This document shows, piece by piece, positions 34,060 through 47,760 of a stretch of DNA of 64,000 bases. The first letter of the stretch is position 1, and the number at the start of each line of letters is the position of its first letter. Both the position numbers and the translations under genes were made by a program. This DNA is from Morinoia aosen (Eukaryota; Arthropoda; Malacostraca; Amphipoda; Talitridae): contig CM059563.1 in the NCBI GenBank assembly GCA_030386875.1, positions 51,711,602-51,775,601 on the forward strand. The letters run 5' to 3'. The notes below the pieces were generated by a model. The model had not been told where the DNA came from and did no database searches. It was given only the letters and a program-made list of their open reading frames with translations.

Positions 34060-35956
34060 ATAGCTTAATATGACTTGTTTCTGTGACGTGTGTGTGATGC
34101 AGCGAGAATATTAATACATACAGTCGATTCTCGCTCTATACGTTATTTAAACGAACACTAACTCATGCGAATAAAAAAGACTTCGAGTTACTCAATGAAC
34201 GCGTTGGTCTCGACCTGAGCTGCCGGTATACACAAAAGCTATTTTCATAATGCTGCTGACCGACCAGTAGTCGCGGACTTAATTTTATAAATACTTAATC
34301 AAAGTTAAATGAAAGCACGATCCCGTTGATGTTTGCTTTTGTCGAAATTGCTTACTATAATTAACTTTAAATTTGAGCTGAACGTTGAACTTCAGTTTAG
34401 CCCTTGGCAGTCAGTAAATAACTAACGTTTTTCTTCGGAAATTTATGACATTTTTAAAAATGCCATAAATAATTTTTTCTACTTAAAATGTAGAAAATGA
34501 AACTACACCAAACGCTATCTTACTAAAACATACCTCGATAAAAAGGTGCTGCCATTCGGTGCACCTAACAATCAAGTTCTCTTCTTGAATGTAGAAGACC
34601 CAGTGAGCTCGGCAGTCTCAGAGGCCGCATCGTCGTCGTTGCGCATCTCTCATCTCTTCTTCAGGTCTCGTCTATTTATTAAGCCATACTATAAGATTTG
34701 ATCCTGGGTTTGTTCGGTGTCCTGGTTGCCGTCATCCGTCCCACATCTCTCCTGTTCATCGAGGGGAACAGTCTTCCCTGGCCGCCCTACTGCCCCTCTT
34801 GCGCTGCACTGCTGCTTCGCCACTCGGGTTCGGCTGCTTGACTGATGTGAGTCACCGTAATGGTTAGCGCCACAATTTTGCGACGCCAATTGCAGCTCTT
34901 TGTAGTCTGCCTCACTCACTTTTAATAATAATGGGAGATCTCCAAAATTCTCAACGTTGCCACAAAATGATTTTAACTAGTACATCAAATTTCTATTGCA
35001 TTACTAATATATTTAATTTCGTGTTCTTTTAGTATTTAAGACCAGTGCTGAAATTTAATATTGTAACGGTATATCGATAATTGCTAAAATTAACCTGGGA
35101 TTAGTTTATTCACTTTGACTCTAATCTAATTCGTCTTAGACAACTATTCCCAGAAATTACTCTAGCTGAACTCTTGACCCGTGCATTATTTTCAGCCGAG
35201 GCGACTGTTCACCAATACTTTGATCCCACATCGCGATCACGAAATTTATGTACGGGGTCCAATGGGCCACTTATTTTGCAGCACAGGATAAATATTACAA
35301 TTGAGCTGACGTGGCCTACAATTTAATAAATAAATTTGTGAGCAGTCTCGTTACCAAAAAATTTGATCCAATTGTTAATTATTTTGTCGTGGCACGGCGC
35401 TGGAGGGGCGCTAAGGGCGTCGCCGTTTTCCAGTCTCCTTTCCTCTGGACCATTCGCGGGATTTGGATTTCATTAATCCAATGAAATAAACTAGTATTAC
35501 TTATGAATGTTTCCTATCCGTGTGTCAGTGTCACGATTCGTTTTTGTCACGGCCAACGTGTTATCAAGATGCTTGGTCAAAGTTATAGATAACCATGAAT
35601 AATTAGGACTCATTTTTTACCGTGTTTTGTATCTTCTATCATAACTTATAACATGAGGAATAAATAACAACGTAAGGTAGGATGTCTCTCCTGAAAGTAG
35701 CGAATCACTGATCCTCAATTAAGTTATTTTGTATTTACATGCTTTCGTATACCTAAACAGCCAGATTATTTAATAAGATACAAAACTAGATACTTCCATT
35801 CTATCGAAAATGAGAGAATAGGACATCAAACAATACATCGTTGTTAGTAAAGTAAGTAATACCCAATTCCTCAAGCTATGAAGGTTTCCAATGCTTTATG
35901 AGTTTTACGAAATTCGATGAGAAATATTGAATTTCACCAAACTGCGCATTTAATAA
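34060..35956. other. Intergenic DNA
   Basis: Mostly AT-rich. A GC-richer patch at 34600-34920 has a 76-codon minus-strand frame with no recognised domain. No gene assigned. Confidence 0.45.
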
Positions 35957-36220
35957 AGGATGCTTTATTCTAATCAATCAAGCCTGATACATATCGTCTT
36001 GTACATTGGCTTTCAAATGCCTTATAACTAACTAACACCGTGGCCCAATGACGGTTACCCCCGGTCAAGTCGGTATCCATTTCCGACACCTGGGTAGAGT
36101 GGGGCATTGTGCTTGAGTTCTCCCTTTACCCAAGCAGAAATCACCGCGCAGCGCCGGGATTCGAACTGCCTATTTCTTCAGGGAAGGGCGCGTTCTCAAG
36201 CCCTAGGCCACGGTGATCAC
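35957..36220 (-). mobile_element. tRNA-derived SINE, copy 2
   Basis: Same body as the other SINE copies, but the head differs: minus-strand CACCGTGGCCTAGGGCTTGA (A-box region) and AGTTCGAATCCC (B box). The head looks derived from a different tRNA or from a much diverged source. Confidence 0.82.
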
Positions 36221-37942
36221 TAAATAATAATGATAAATCGACAGCCTGAGTAAATTTTCGTTGAATTTTATCGATTTTACCATACAAGAATTTAAAACAA
36301 CTTTCTTACCTATCATTTTTTTAACGAATCCCTAAACCTAGTTACGCACCTAGTTACCTTATCACTCGAAAATAATTTAGAAATGTACAATTAGTCAGCT
36401 AAATTGTAATGAAAATGATTAAAAAATTGAATGAAAAATATTTCTCCCTCATACGATAATTAAGTTTGATGTGTTGCGGATAATTTCAGCCTTCATTATC
36501 TTCCAAGTTGTCAAGTAAATGCTGTTCAAGCAGCGTTGGTCTGTTTGTATTTTCATTCAAGTTTTTGCTACTGTATATCATCCTTGTTTTTATATTTTTA
36601 GAAAAAAAAACACTCTGAAAAATGAAAGGTAAGTATTACGAGCAGATCAGACGCAAACAATCAATGAATACGATTAACGAGTTGAAAAACAAGGAATAAT
36701 ATGGGCCAAGAGGACATAGAACTTCATCTTGAGATATAAAGAAATGGAGATGAAACAAAATAAACGCCGAAGAGAGAAAAACTGATCTGCAGACTTCGAG
36801 AAACTGTTCAAATGGAAGAGATGACAGAACTCGCGCGTCTAGCTGTACGTCGCCTTTCTAGGTTCCAAAATTCAAACAGCTCATTCGTTATTTCAGGTAA
36901 AAATTAACCGTAAATTTTTATCACAGGTCCAGTTTACATGTATACAGTATTTATTGCTTGCCATACAAAGTCATTCGCTACAGCGTTCATATAACTTGTA
37001 TTTACAGTGTTGTTACAGAAGGTAATTTAGTTGTGACTTATCTACTAATATTATCAGAATATGGTTTTCTGTTTTGCTCATTTATATTTTCCGTTCATTG
37101 TTTGTTAAACTGTAATACACATATGTTTAGCGACGTATAATTCTGTTCGAGTTTGAATGTGCAATACTATTTTTTACATTATCTAAATTCTACTCACAAT
37201 CAGTTTTATTTTTCCCAAGTATGCAGATGAAGCACTGGCAAGAAACTAAGCTCTTAGCAAATTTACATTAAAAATAAAAGAGTCTGTCATTATTGCAAAT
37301 TTAGAATGTTGATCAAAAAATAAGTACGAGTGCTGTCAGTTTTGAAAACGACGAGCCATTACCTAACGTAGCTCAGAAAAGTGTTATGCCCCCAATTTTA
37401 TGCATTGTGACCTACGAAAATCAAGCGATGAGCTTATAATATTTATCAGCTTCTTAAGCTTTCGACACCTAACTTTATTCTCTAAGTTCTCTTTCACGGT
37501 TCATAAAATGAGGCTCTTTCTACCACAGCTCTTCAAAAAGAACGGTTCGAATCACAGATGTGCACTTGCATAAAACTTCAGCTGTACATACAGGAACAGA
37601 TGTTGATGAAGGGTGATGTAGAAAAAACCTCTCGAATGATTACTAACTCAAAACTTCTAGGTTCCTTCTTTACCGTAGATATACTATCATCAGGAAATTA
37701 ACCGAATTCACCACCGTAAAGATTTTAATTCTGATAAATTTGTCAGCGAATGGATTCACAAGTTGAGTTTCAGAAAATTTGAAGGATAAAATTGCAGAGG
37801 AGTTAAACGGCAGTCTTTTGGATGACTGAGACAGGCACGGCACGAGCGGAGCATCCCGGGCAGGCGACCCGGATGGAGGACCCTCGCAACCGCCCGAGGT
37901 GCATGGACCGCTGGAGGAAGACTTATAGGTCATAGTATTATA
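36221..37942. other. Intergenic DNA
   Basis: AT-rich; nothing recognised. The short frames here have no family features. Confidence 0.45.
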
Positions 37943-38351
37943 CACGAATAGACTCCACTACTATGCAAGAATAGATTCCACTACTATACACGAATAGATT
38001 CCGCTACAATGCACGAATAGATTCCGCTACTATGCACGAATAGATTCCACTACTATGCACGAATAGATTCCACTACTATGCACGAACAGATTCCAGTATT
38101 ATGCCCGAATAGATTCCGCTACTATGCACGAATAGATTCCACTACTCTGCACGAATAGATGCCACTACTATGCACGAATAGATTACAGTATTATGCACGA
38201 ATAGATTCCAGTATTATGCACGAATAGATTCCAGTATTATGCACGAATAGATTCCAGTATTATGCATGAATATATTCCATTACTATGCACGAGTAGATTT
38301 TAGAATTATGCACGACGAGATTTTAGTATTATGCACGAATAGATTTTAGTA
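37943..38351. repeat. 23-bp minisatellite, about 17-18 units
   Basis: The unit is CACGAATAGATTCCACTAC + TATG with frequent substitutions. Variants with CAGTATTATG gather in the second half, and the last units (GATTTTAGTATTATG) are more decayed. Confidence 0.95.
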
Positions 38352-38999
38352 TTTTTAGAGTTTAGTTTAATAAATTAGAGTTTCATAGTGAAGCTCTGGC
38401 CTCGGCTACTGCCACAGATTAGGGAAAACCTAGCTTCACGAGTCGCGTTGACAAGCAACCTGGACAGAGGATCACCGAGGCTAGCCTAATTAATGCCGTC
38501 GTCAGACATCGAGAATATAAGGCCGCCCGGCTTGCATCTGCCACTCAGGCTAAGGCGTGCAGGCGTGCGCGAAGTGAAGTCTCCAGAGGCTAGCGGCCAC
38601 ATGACGAAAGCCGCGCAGGACGGGTGCCTTCAAGGAGGTTTGGGGGCCTAAGCCCATCATGGTTACATGGGCTCTCGAATTAAAAGGTGCTTGACAAGGC
38701 ACGGCGATGTGTGCGCAGCTGAGGCTGAAATGGGTCTGCCGCTCTCAGGCGTCGTGACTCAACGAAGCTGTCTGTAACGGCTTTATAGTTGATGAATATC
38801 GGGCGGTCTCCCAGAGTGTATTTTTCACTTTGAAATTTAGTTTAGATATTTTAATACGGCTCGCGAAGGCTAGTCTCCCCAATCGCGGAAAAGTAGCGTA
38901 AAATCAGGTTTTATTTTAAACAGGTGATTCAGAGGTTGTAAATTTTCACGAGGAAGCATTCGCGGTCTAGAATCTTAACAGGCACCGCTGGAGCTACGG
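38352..38999. other. GC-richer block between two minisatellites
   Basis: About 38390-38780 is clearly more GC-rich than its surroundings but has no frame of note. It may be an untranslated piece of a mobile element. Unassigned. Confidence 0.35.
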
Positions 39000-39168
39000 A
39001 TTTTGGTGAGGACATCTAGAGTCACAAAATTTGGTAGGGACATCTAGGGTCACAGATTTTGGTGAGGATATCTGGCGTCACGGATCTTGGTGCTGATATC
39101 TGGGGTCATGAATTTTGGTGGTGACATCTGTGATCGCGGAACTTGGCGGGGAACAGCTGTGATCGAGG
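39000..39168. repeat. 28-bp diverged tandem repeat, six units
   Basis: Units on the model ATTTTGGTGAGGACATCTRG + RGTCACRG, progressively changed toward AACTTGGCGGGGAACAGCTG at the right end. The related wording GTGACATCTGTGGTGAT and GGAAAACAGCTG at 49750-50000 may be distant copies. Confidence 0.85.
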
Positions 39169-42100
39169 CCAATCAAGTGGAAACAGCAATGGTGACCCAT
39201 CATTTGCAAGAAACAAGACTAGAAAAACGATTGAATTATTTTTAATTTTAAAAGATATTCACATCTTAAAATCATCCAGACTGTTTATGTGATTATATTA
39301 GGAAATTTAGATCACGATAAGAGGAAATCCACACTGGGCAGAACATTGTTGGTACAGGGCTTGTATAGTAAGGTCAATGGGTAGTTAGCAGGTGGTGTTC
39401 GTCCCTTATTCGTTCATCTGAATTAGTACTAGCATTGATGAAGCATAAGTGCTCGAGTGCCCCTTGTCTAAGCAGCAAAACACAAGGTATTTCGTCTTGA
39501 GGGCTTACCGCAACCATGCAAAGAAGAAACTAGTGGCTGGTCAGGCGAACCCCGCTCGACAGAAAAAAATTAAATACAAGCTGAGTAAATAAGTAGGAAC
39601 CGCTCAATGATTTAGCATATAAAAAAGTAAATTACGACCAAATTACCATGCAGTCAAAACATGGTCATTTGAGTCTAAAATGACCAGCTAGCTGCAGCAA
39701 ACAACGTTATATATGTAACTTTTCGAACCTAGGGAAAAGAGTTCTGAGCAGTTCAACGTCCGAGAGTTAGATATGTAGGCGCGATGGCGGAATATCATGG
39801 GCTCTCGAGGTAGTCTTGTAACGTATTCTGTACTGCTAAAATCCCAAAATTAGATCAAAATTCGAATTCTTATTAGTTAAATCATTTTTTATTGTAATTA
39901 CGTATTGAATCAAACTGTTCCAAGTGCGTTTTTCACGTGACGAATAAGCAATGTTCTAATTCAATTTAGCATCACAAGTGTAATCAATTCTTAAGCAGAT
40001 TTTTAAAGATAACAGTAGTGAAGTGCATTCATGTGAATTTCATCGCACTAGCTGGCATGGAAGTGTTTTCGACGATTCCACCGATGCACGAATTATGGTT
40101 ATGGCAAGTCCTACTTTCCTACCGATGTCATATTACTCGTCGTGACCTTTTTTTAAATCCAATGTGTTGGAATGCATCTCGTATGTCAACTTCTTTTAAA
40201 CAAACGGTTTTCTTTCTTTTTCTGTCGTTCTTGTGACGTTTTTCTTGCCATTTTATTCTATTTTTTATCATCAAGGTCGGACGGGACTTTCCAATGTCTT
40301 CATCATTTCAGTCATGAAGTATTGTCATATTTTTATTTAGAAATAAGCTGCCACTAGTCCCAAGGGACACATTACTTAATTCAGATATTCGTTCGAATGA
40401 AAGTTAATTTTTATCAGTTACCGTCAATTTCATTAACGTCAGCTATAGCTTACGTCTTCCTCTTTAACGGGAAATTCAGAAAGTCTGAGCCACGTCGCTG
40501 AGTTATTACCAACAAATAAGAGTAACATAATCGCTTTAGCGCTACAGAGATCGTCTACAACATGAAGATAAGCCTAACATGCTCAATATAATCCCACTTA
40601 GAAAAATAATGATACTCATGCCGAAGGCGAATACCGGCTAGCCTAAGCGCGAATCAGTTGATGAGAACAGGGCTCATGTGAATACTTAGCTTGCTCGTGG
40701 ATTCCAGGGTGGTGATTCAAATGGTGCTTTATTTGATTTTAAGTTAGCACGTCCCTCAGATTTCTATATGACAGTCAAGAAGGTTCCTTGCCTAAGCCCT
40801 TTAAGGACAGACGTAGGATCCCCCACGGCTTCGAGAAGGGCGTCCCCCAAAGGAGAGTCGCGCCTTCAAGCATCAGGCCTTTCGTGACTGTTACGTGACA
40901 GTCAAAAGCCGAGTTCTGAGTTGAAATCCTATTTGCAATAGAAGTCTCGATCCAAAGTAATTGAATTGACTTTATGATATTATTGACTCGATACTAAACA
41001 ATTGAATAATGATATAAGTAGATTGTTAAAAAAAAAAACTTTTTCGGCGTCCGCGTCTGGCGTCACTGGGCAGTCATCGCCGGGATATCTGGTGAGCAAG
41101 TCCGAAGGGTGATTGTAGCTTGGCCGTTGGACGTGGTGCTGAGGATTTCAATGTGTTCAGGCCTCATAACATGTAGGATCGGTTCGAACAAGTAGAGCGT
41201 CCTCCACTGTCTGATCAGTTTGATGTACGTTACGAGAGAGACTCATATCAAAACAAGCTTCCACAATCTTATAAATTAAATGCTCAATTTTTTGAGTACG
41301 TGTTAATTCCCAATTTATAGGTATCATTATGTTTGCAGGAAAGATCTACGAGTAAAAATGTAATTCTCGAACTTTCAAGTTGTCTGTATTTAACGCAAAA
41401 ACTTGCTTCTGGTAAAAAGATCAAGTTGGGCAATGAATCACGTAGGGTAGATGCGATAATAAGTGTTGCGCAAATTTTCTAAGGCTTAAGCTCATAAACC
41501 ATGAACGCGTCTATGTGGGTTTACTCTCGAGAGGTGTACGATACCTGGCGTATAGTTACGTCAGGGCTACGTCAAATTACGCTCACGCGAAACGGCTGGT
41601 CCAATGATCATCAATACTACGTTACAAGTGGACTGGGTTCCGTACCGCTCGCACGTTTGCGCCTGCACTAAACGTGAGGGAGCGACGATGCTACACACTT
41701 TTGGATACTAAGAGCATTGCCAAAGTGTTCGTTAACGGTATGTGCGCACCAGTGCTTTACTCCATGAGTCTCCAGTAGAAATAAATTTCCGGAACCAACT
41801 ACAGCGGCACAGGTCAGGCGAGAAACTTCTTCAAGGGCTTAACATATTCGATGTCATGAACATCAGGTATTCACCACTCACCACTTTTGCACTAAGAGCG
41901 CAAACAATGTTAAACGTTTTGGCGTTTGTGTTAGTTGCTGTGAATTTTCTTTTTCTGTAAGCGTTCTAATTATTAGCCGAGTTGAGTATAGTTGACGATA
42001 CAAATATGTGACGCAGAAATAGTTCTATAAAACTAAGAATTTTTACAAGGTTCAGCTCAACATCAGAAGTACTTCCACCGGTGATGTTGTTGTCTTCGAT

Positions 42101-42752
42101 CTTGGGAGGTTAAAATTTTCCTTGGCTTTGCTGTATAGAAGTGCTCATTGCTTCAGAGACGTTTGATAATTTTGTGCATTCATCATATTTAACGTTTACA
42201 TTCGCACTTCGTATTTTTACTTATACTTTCAAGCCATTATATTAAGCTCACTTCTTATGTTGCATTTTTGATGACCTGTTCATAGAATACAACATTTTTA
42301 ATCAATAAGTTGTTATTTAGCCCTATCGGTCATATATACCTACTGTATTACTTTGCCTACTTGCTTCCTTCTTTGTACCCCTTTCATTTACCATTCGCTG
42401 TTCCTCAACCCTTTCTTGGGAGATTTAAATTAATTTCTCGAAACCGCAAGTTCCGTGACATAAGGATGTTTTCCGAATTAAATTGGATTATTTTTGTCAC
42501 TGAGATTAGTTTCCTCTAATTACTTACTCGTCCCACACCATCTTACACCAATTTTGATGATGAGAGATTGCTGTAGGTTGTTCTTTTTAATTTGCAATAA
42601 GGTATTTACTCTTTTGATTTCACCTGAGTTTTTTCACTTTGTTTTGAATCTGCTGCTTTTGTTGATAGATATTAGTATTTCCTTAAGGATTGAGAAAAAA
42701 AAGCTTTAAAATGTATAAATTTTGGGATGACTGACCTACAGGTAATCGTGTA
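39169..42752. other. Intergenic DNA
   Basis: Mostly AT-rich. The stretch at 40160-40260 shares AATGCATCTCRTRTYAACTT and a following pyrimidine run with 51465-51555, so both are ends of one dispersed repeat. A possible gene remnant at 41063-41218 is listed separately. Confidence 0.4.
41063..41218 (-). pseudogene. Possible cytochrome P450 (CYP4-like) fragment
   Basis: A minus-strand frame reads ...LFEPILHVMRPEHIEILSTT... and then TGA. Its wording recalls the N-terminal segment of CYP4 proteins (a W-G-P-x-L-x-V block followed by P-E-H-I-E-x-I-L-S-S). No other P450 motif is nearby. A chance likeness is quite possible. Confidence 0.2.
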
Positions 42753-42935
42753 GTGACTTGGCCTTTCGCCACTTCAACCAGACTTCAAACTATTCATACG
42801 AACACCAAGTATCGACCCGCCACCCCGAGCGGACCCGTGAGCTTGAAGCTAGATTTGAACGTAGTACTTCCTGCATGGGAATCCCAATGCTCGAGCTACT
42901 CGTACAAGCATCGTACACCGAGACACCACCTCCAA
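42753..42935 (-). mobile_element. Possible second type of tRNA-derived SINE
   Basis: On the minus strand TAGCTCGAGCATTGGGATT resembles a tRNA A-box/D-arm. CGTTCAAATC about 35 bases later resembles a B box, followed by a GC-richer tail. The body is unlike the SINEs at 33788, 35957, 46794 and 47761. Overlapping plus-strand frames are probably by-products. Confidence 0.35.
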
Positions 42936-44149
42936 ACTAGCCATTGGCAGGACAGGCTGCTCTACTTTGCCGATGTCACGAGGTCTGGGCACCCCTTGTT
43001 CACTAACGTTACCTATATTTATAGAAAATCTCGGCTTGGAGGAGAGGTACACCTCCACACAAAAATCTCAATCATATTGCAATTGTTCAAGTATTGTATG
43101 AAATACAACATTATATCAATGCACACTACAGTAATTTGAAAAGAAAAATAGTTTTGAATACCTACCACGTTTACTTCCAAGATTGATTTGGAACTTCGAA
43201 ACTGCATTTATCAGTGTTTTTGTATCTTTGAAGGCAGGACCTGATAATTAAATCATGTATTTGAGACATAATAGGCTACGAGGATTTTCCATAAATATAC
43301 ACACACGAATTGCATCCTAATAAATAACTAATCGTTATGCAAAGAAATCTAAATTATAATTTGAACTACGTTTACTAATGAATAACACTACTAAAACCCT
43401 TAAAATAATGAGCATCAGCGATTGAACTGTGGAATTTTAGGACCGTAGACTTCTCGCTATACTCGCCCACACATAATTCAGTTCAAAAACCAAACAGATT
43501 TTAGATAGCACGGTACGGAACGATTGCCTTCTATTCACAATAAGTATCCAAATCATCATGTTTTTCTGTCGGTGTTCATTCTGTTTAGCTTAGTTAGACA
43601 TCATTTCGCGTTTTGAACGGATGCCATGTAATTATGCTCTGTCCAGTGTTATTTATGCGACATTCTTTAAACTTTGTTTTATTCTGAATGGATATCGTCA
43701 GGAACTTCAACTCAGCAAGCAACACACATTGTGCTTGAACAGGTATATGGACAGGAGACAACTTTTAGTTTAGTACAATCATTTTAACACGCCTGTGAAA
43801 GCTGCACAATATATACGATTAGCATCGAGCCAACTTAAGGCAGCAACAACCATGCTTTTATGTTTGCACTAAATTTAAGAGCATGCATCAAGATTTCAAT
43901 TCAGGCCAATTTTAGCCGCCTAAAATATTACCAGTTATAAAGTGGGTAAACTGCTTGCACCAGTCCTTACTAATATAACTACGACAAGAAAAGAAATACG
44001 ATATTTTTTCACGTATATACAATTTATGTACATTTAACCAAACATGTAATGAAAAGAATATATGAAATCACAATGAAATCTGTTAAAATATTTAATCGCA
44101 GCCCTTCCATCTACAATTTTAGCTCTTTGGAGGTTCCTGTAAATTTATA
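42936..44149. other. Intergenic DNA
   Basis: AT-rich; no gene or element recognised. Confidence 0.45.
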
Positions 44150-47095
44150 CTAAATATACCATGATAAATCCTACGAAGGATTTAGCACCAATCGAAGACT
44201 TCTGTGCTGACAATTTTCTAACAATAAATGTTGCATTAAATTTATATTTATAAATTTATCTGAAAAATACTATTTTCTAACTCTTCTTCCTTGTGACAGC
44301 CTTATTTATATGAGAAATATTAATTATGTGTTGTGTGGTAAAGCATGTACTCCACTCTAGTTTCTGTGTATTATTTTTAAATAAGCATGCGTAAAGGGAC
44401 CGTTTAAAATTTATCATTCCAAGTTTTTAAATTTTAAATGCTGAATTACTTGTTTACACCCATGATACTCTCAACATTATTTCCTGACATCGCAGAACCC
44501 TGAAATCACATGATAATGAATATAGACTAACAAAGGCGTATTTCATTAATATGTCAGTATATGTTTTACTCGTACTTAAAATCATTTTCAAACTTAGAAA
44601 ACCTTAACCCCAGTAATGCATTTTTTCTCTCTCAATCCTTTGTTCAACCACTGAGACGGCTGTTATGATACCCATGTGTATTAGCAACTAAGGATCGTGA
44701 TGTCCTAACATTGTAAAAGCCATTACCGTTGATTTTTGTACCAACTAGCTGGAAAAAAGACGTTCTTTTTCATTTCGTTCTCACAAGGGCAAAATGGATT
44801 TGTCGCTTGGGAATGTGTGAAATGAAAAAGTTAAACCCAGCCTCACCCTGACTTCCAATACGTAAGATACGAGACACCAATATGTAAGATACGAGGCACC
44901 AACATATATAAGTTTCGAGGCACCAATACGTGAGATACGAGGCAGTGTGCACAAGACTACAATTCACGATGAAATATGTGAGCCGTAAACATAGTACTTC
45001 AACGTTACCTTTTCAGAGGTAAGATGAGCAGGTGTTAGGTAGATGGAGACAGTGCCGAAGACCAGACTTAACTATGCCAATGTTCTTGATGGATATATTC
45101 GCACACATGTGCACGTACGATCAAATTAATTTATATATGATAATATAAAGAACTTATTGTTCTATAAGCAAAGCATGCTTGAATAACTATCAAGCTGAGT
45201 TTTTGCTGAAAATTCAGCCCATGTCATTACCATTAAAACTCTTCAATCATCATTTTATCTATTAGGTCAGAAAAGATTAAATGTGCTTTTCTTTCAAATA
45301 TATGACTTAGCACTTTGTGTCGGAAATACTTGGAATTTTACTCATACTTAGTCCTCCAGACCACACGCAAGCTAATATTTTAAAGCTTTCCCATTGTATT
45401 TCATAAAATTTTGTTCTCGACATAGGCGTAGTGAAATCCAACCAATATTCAGTAATAAAGTAACAAATAATCCTCACCAAAAACATATGTAGTTGATACA
45501 TGAGGGAAACGTCATCATTTCGTATGAGCCTCAACTGGTGCGGATGAAATGAGTGTCAGTTATTAACCTCTTAAACCAAGCATTACATTGATCAAATAAC
45601 TCGGACGTTTTTACCCGTTAGATGAAGTTCGCGTTAGCTGATGAACACTTCGAAGGTCGACTTTATTTTTGCAAATGACCAGTCAGGTGTCGATAGGGTT
45701 CATGTTTTTCAGTTCACAGCACTGTTCTCCGAGGGCACCTATCTAATCAGGACGTTGGAAAGCTGCAGCTGTACGCGATATCCACCAGTGGACCGACCTA
45801 CGCCAAATGCCAGTCAGTTTGCCCGTCGCTTTCTCAGTGCACGTGTCTCCATTGCGGGTAGTTCGAGAAAAAAAAAGAGACATCTGTGCTGGTCATTTCA
45901 GTATTTCTGCATCTCCGCAATTTTGGAATCAGATGACAAATGAATTATTAGGTATGATTTTTTCCGTTCCTAATCATCGTTGTTCGTAGTTGCACAGCGT
46001 CCCTCGGGAGCACAATTTTTTAAATAAAACTATACGTTCTCAAAAATGAAGTAAAGTTTTCAAAGCTGTGTCAGTTGATCAAAAATTTGCTTACTTTTTA
46101 AGGTAAATTCAGATACAAGTATATGATGAACTTATTCATTTTTAAGGTTTAATCTCTCTTTCTGATATGCATTTGGGACTTTTATATTTAGGAATTTTCG
46201 ATAGGTATTCATACATTTATTTAAAAAAATATTCTTAACTTGTTCTTTACTTGTCATTCATTCTTGCGTCCATGCATTAACATTTATTCTCGTTTGCTTC
46301 AAACGTTCTTGACACGCTTTCCTTCTGTATCAGCCAAGAGAATGAGGCTGATGTTTCCTAACCTGGCAGCCACGGTTCAGAAAAGATACACCTTAAACTA
46401 GTAACTGTAGCTAAATAAATGCATTTTTACTAACCATATATAACTGTTATACTCAGCGGAATTAATTTCGGTTTGTGTTTTGCATTCTGCTACTATCCGC
46501 ACGCGACGTAAATATTTAAACCTTTATCATGAATGGATTTTTTTTTATCAAATAGAAAAGCAAGCAAATTGAGACAGAGATGGCGGCGGTAGAACTATTC
46601 ACGTGACCAACAAGGAGTCCTGTGATCGTATGACCGGAAAAGGCATCAGATAACTTCATGGGAACGATTTAAACAAATAAGATTGCGGGCTTAAAATAGG
46701 TATAATTCGAGAAAGCGCTTGTATTGGAAATGGACTTCGAGGTGCGGACACACTTTACGAGTTCATTCCGCTGGGGTGTGTGCAATAATGAAGGCATCTA
46801 CGGATGCTTTATTTCCAATTTCAAGCCTGATACATATCACCTTATACATTGGATTTTCAAATGCCTTATAACTAACGCCAGGACGCCATTACACTTTCCC
46901 CCGGTCAAGACCGGTACCCATTTCAGACACCTGGGTAGAGTGGGGTATTATGCTTGGAATTTTTCCCCTATACCCAACAGAGAAAATCGCCACCAGCGCC
47001 GGGACTCGAACCAGGGTCTGCGTGGACGGAGGCAAGTTCGCTAGTCTCACGGCTACGACGAGCAATAACGAAGTTGCTTCCTTAATAATAGAGCA
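44150..47095. repeat. Long duplicated segment, copy B
   Basis: Homologous to 20900-23573 in the same order and orientation. It is interrupted near its right end by a SINE (46794-47061) that copy A lacks. Small indels and many substitutions separate the copies. A tandem of CRAYAYGTAAGATACGAGRC units at about 44855-44945 is present here only. The similarity ends at AGAGCAA (47089-47095). Confidence 0.85.
46794..47061 (-). mobile_element. tRNA-derived SINE, copy 3, with target duplication
   Basis: Bounded by GCAATAATGAAG (46782-46793) and GCAATAACGAAG (47062-47073), a 12-bp target duplication with one change. On the minus strand the head has TAGCCGTGAGACTAGCG (A box), GGTTCGAGTCC (a perfect B box) and the shared SINE body ending in GATTGGAAATAAAGC-like sequence. 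The unoccupied site is visible in copy A at 23532-23543. Confidence 0.93.
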
Positions 47096-47760
47096 ATCCC
47101 CAAAAACAGATTAAGTTTTCGAGTTAATTTCTGCAAGAAAGCCAAAATTGGGATTACATGATTAGTAAATATGGTACACCGTATGTAGAACCATTGAAAC
47201 ATCCTTGCAAAGGTCGTGGATTTTCTGAGTCAATAATAGTAGAATTATTCAGCCGCATTCAACCTTTTTCTAGTGAACAAATCGTTGTTTAATTTTTGAC
47301 GATTTATAATATAGTCAACTCACGGGTATCTTCATCAAACTTTTATTTGAGCAACACTCGCCAGATTCATGGAGATACGGTACGTAGAGGCGTCGGCACC
47401 GCTTGCGCAACTGGACAGATAACTCCAGTGCAAGTAAATAGAGTTTCCTCCCTCCATAAATACGCTTTAGAAGTAACAACAAATCAATTGCCGTCTTATC
47501 AATTCTCTCATATGACCAACGTTATCACTGTTGCTGTGAAAATTAGGTTTCTTGTGCACTTCATACAGCACCTTCCATAATTTATCACGTCCGAAGCAAA
47601 CCAAAGCGACCTTGAAACATCTGCTGTACATACATGAGCTGCTGTCGTAAAACTCCAGGAATAAATAGACGTTTGTGAGGTCATAACAGAATGTAGAGCA
47701 TTGGAATGAGGTGAACCATCTCTTTCCATCATCCTATTAAGTTCCATTGAGTCTTATAGT

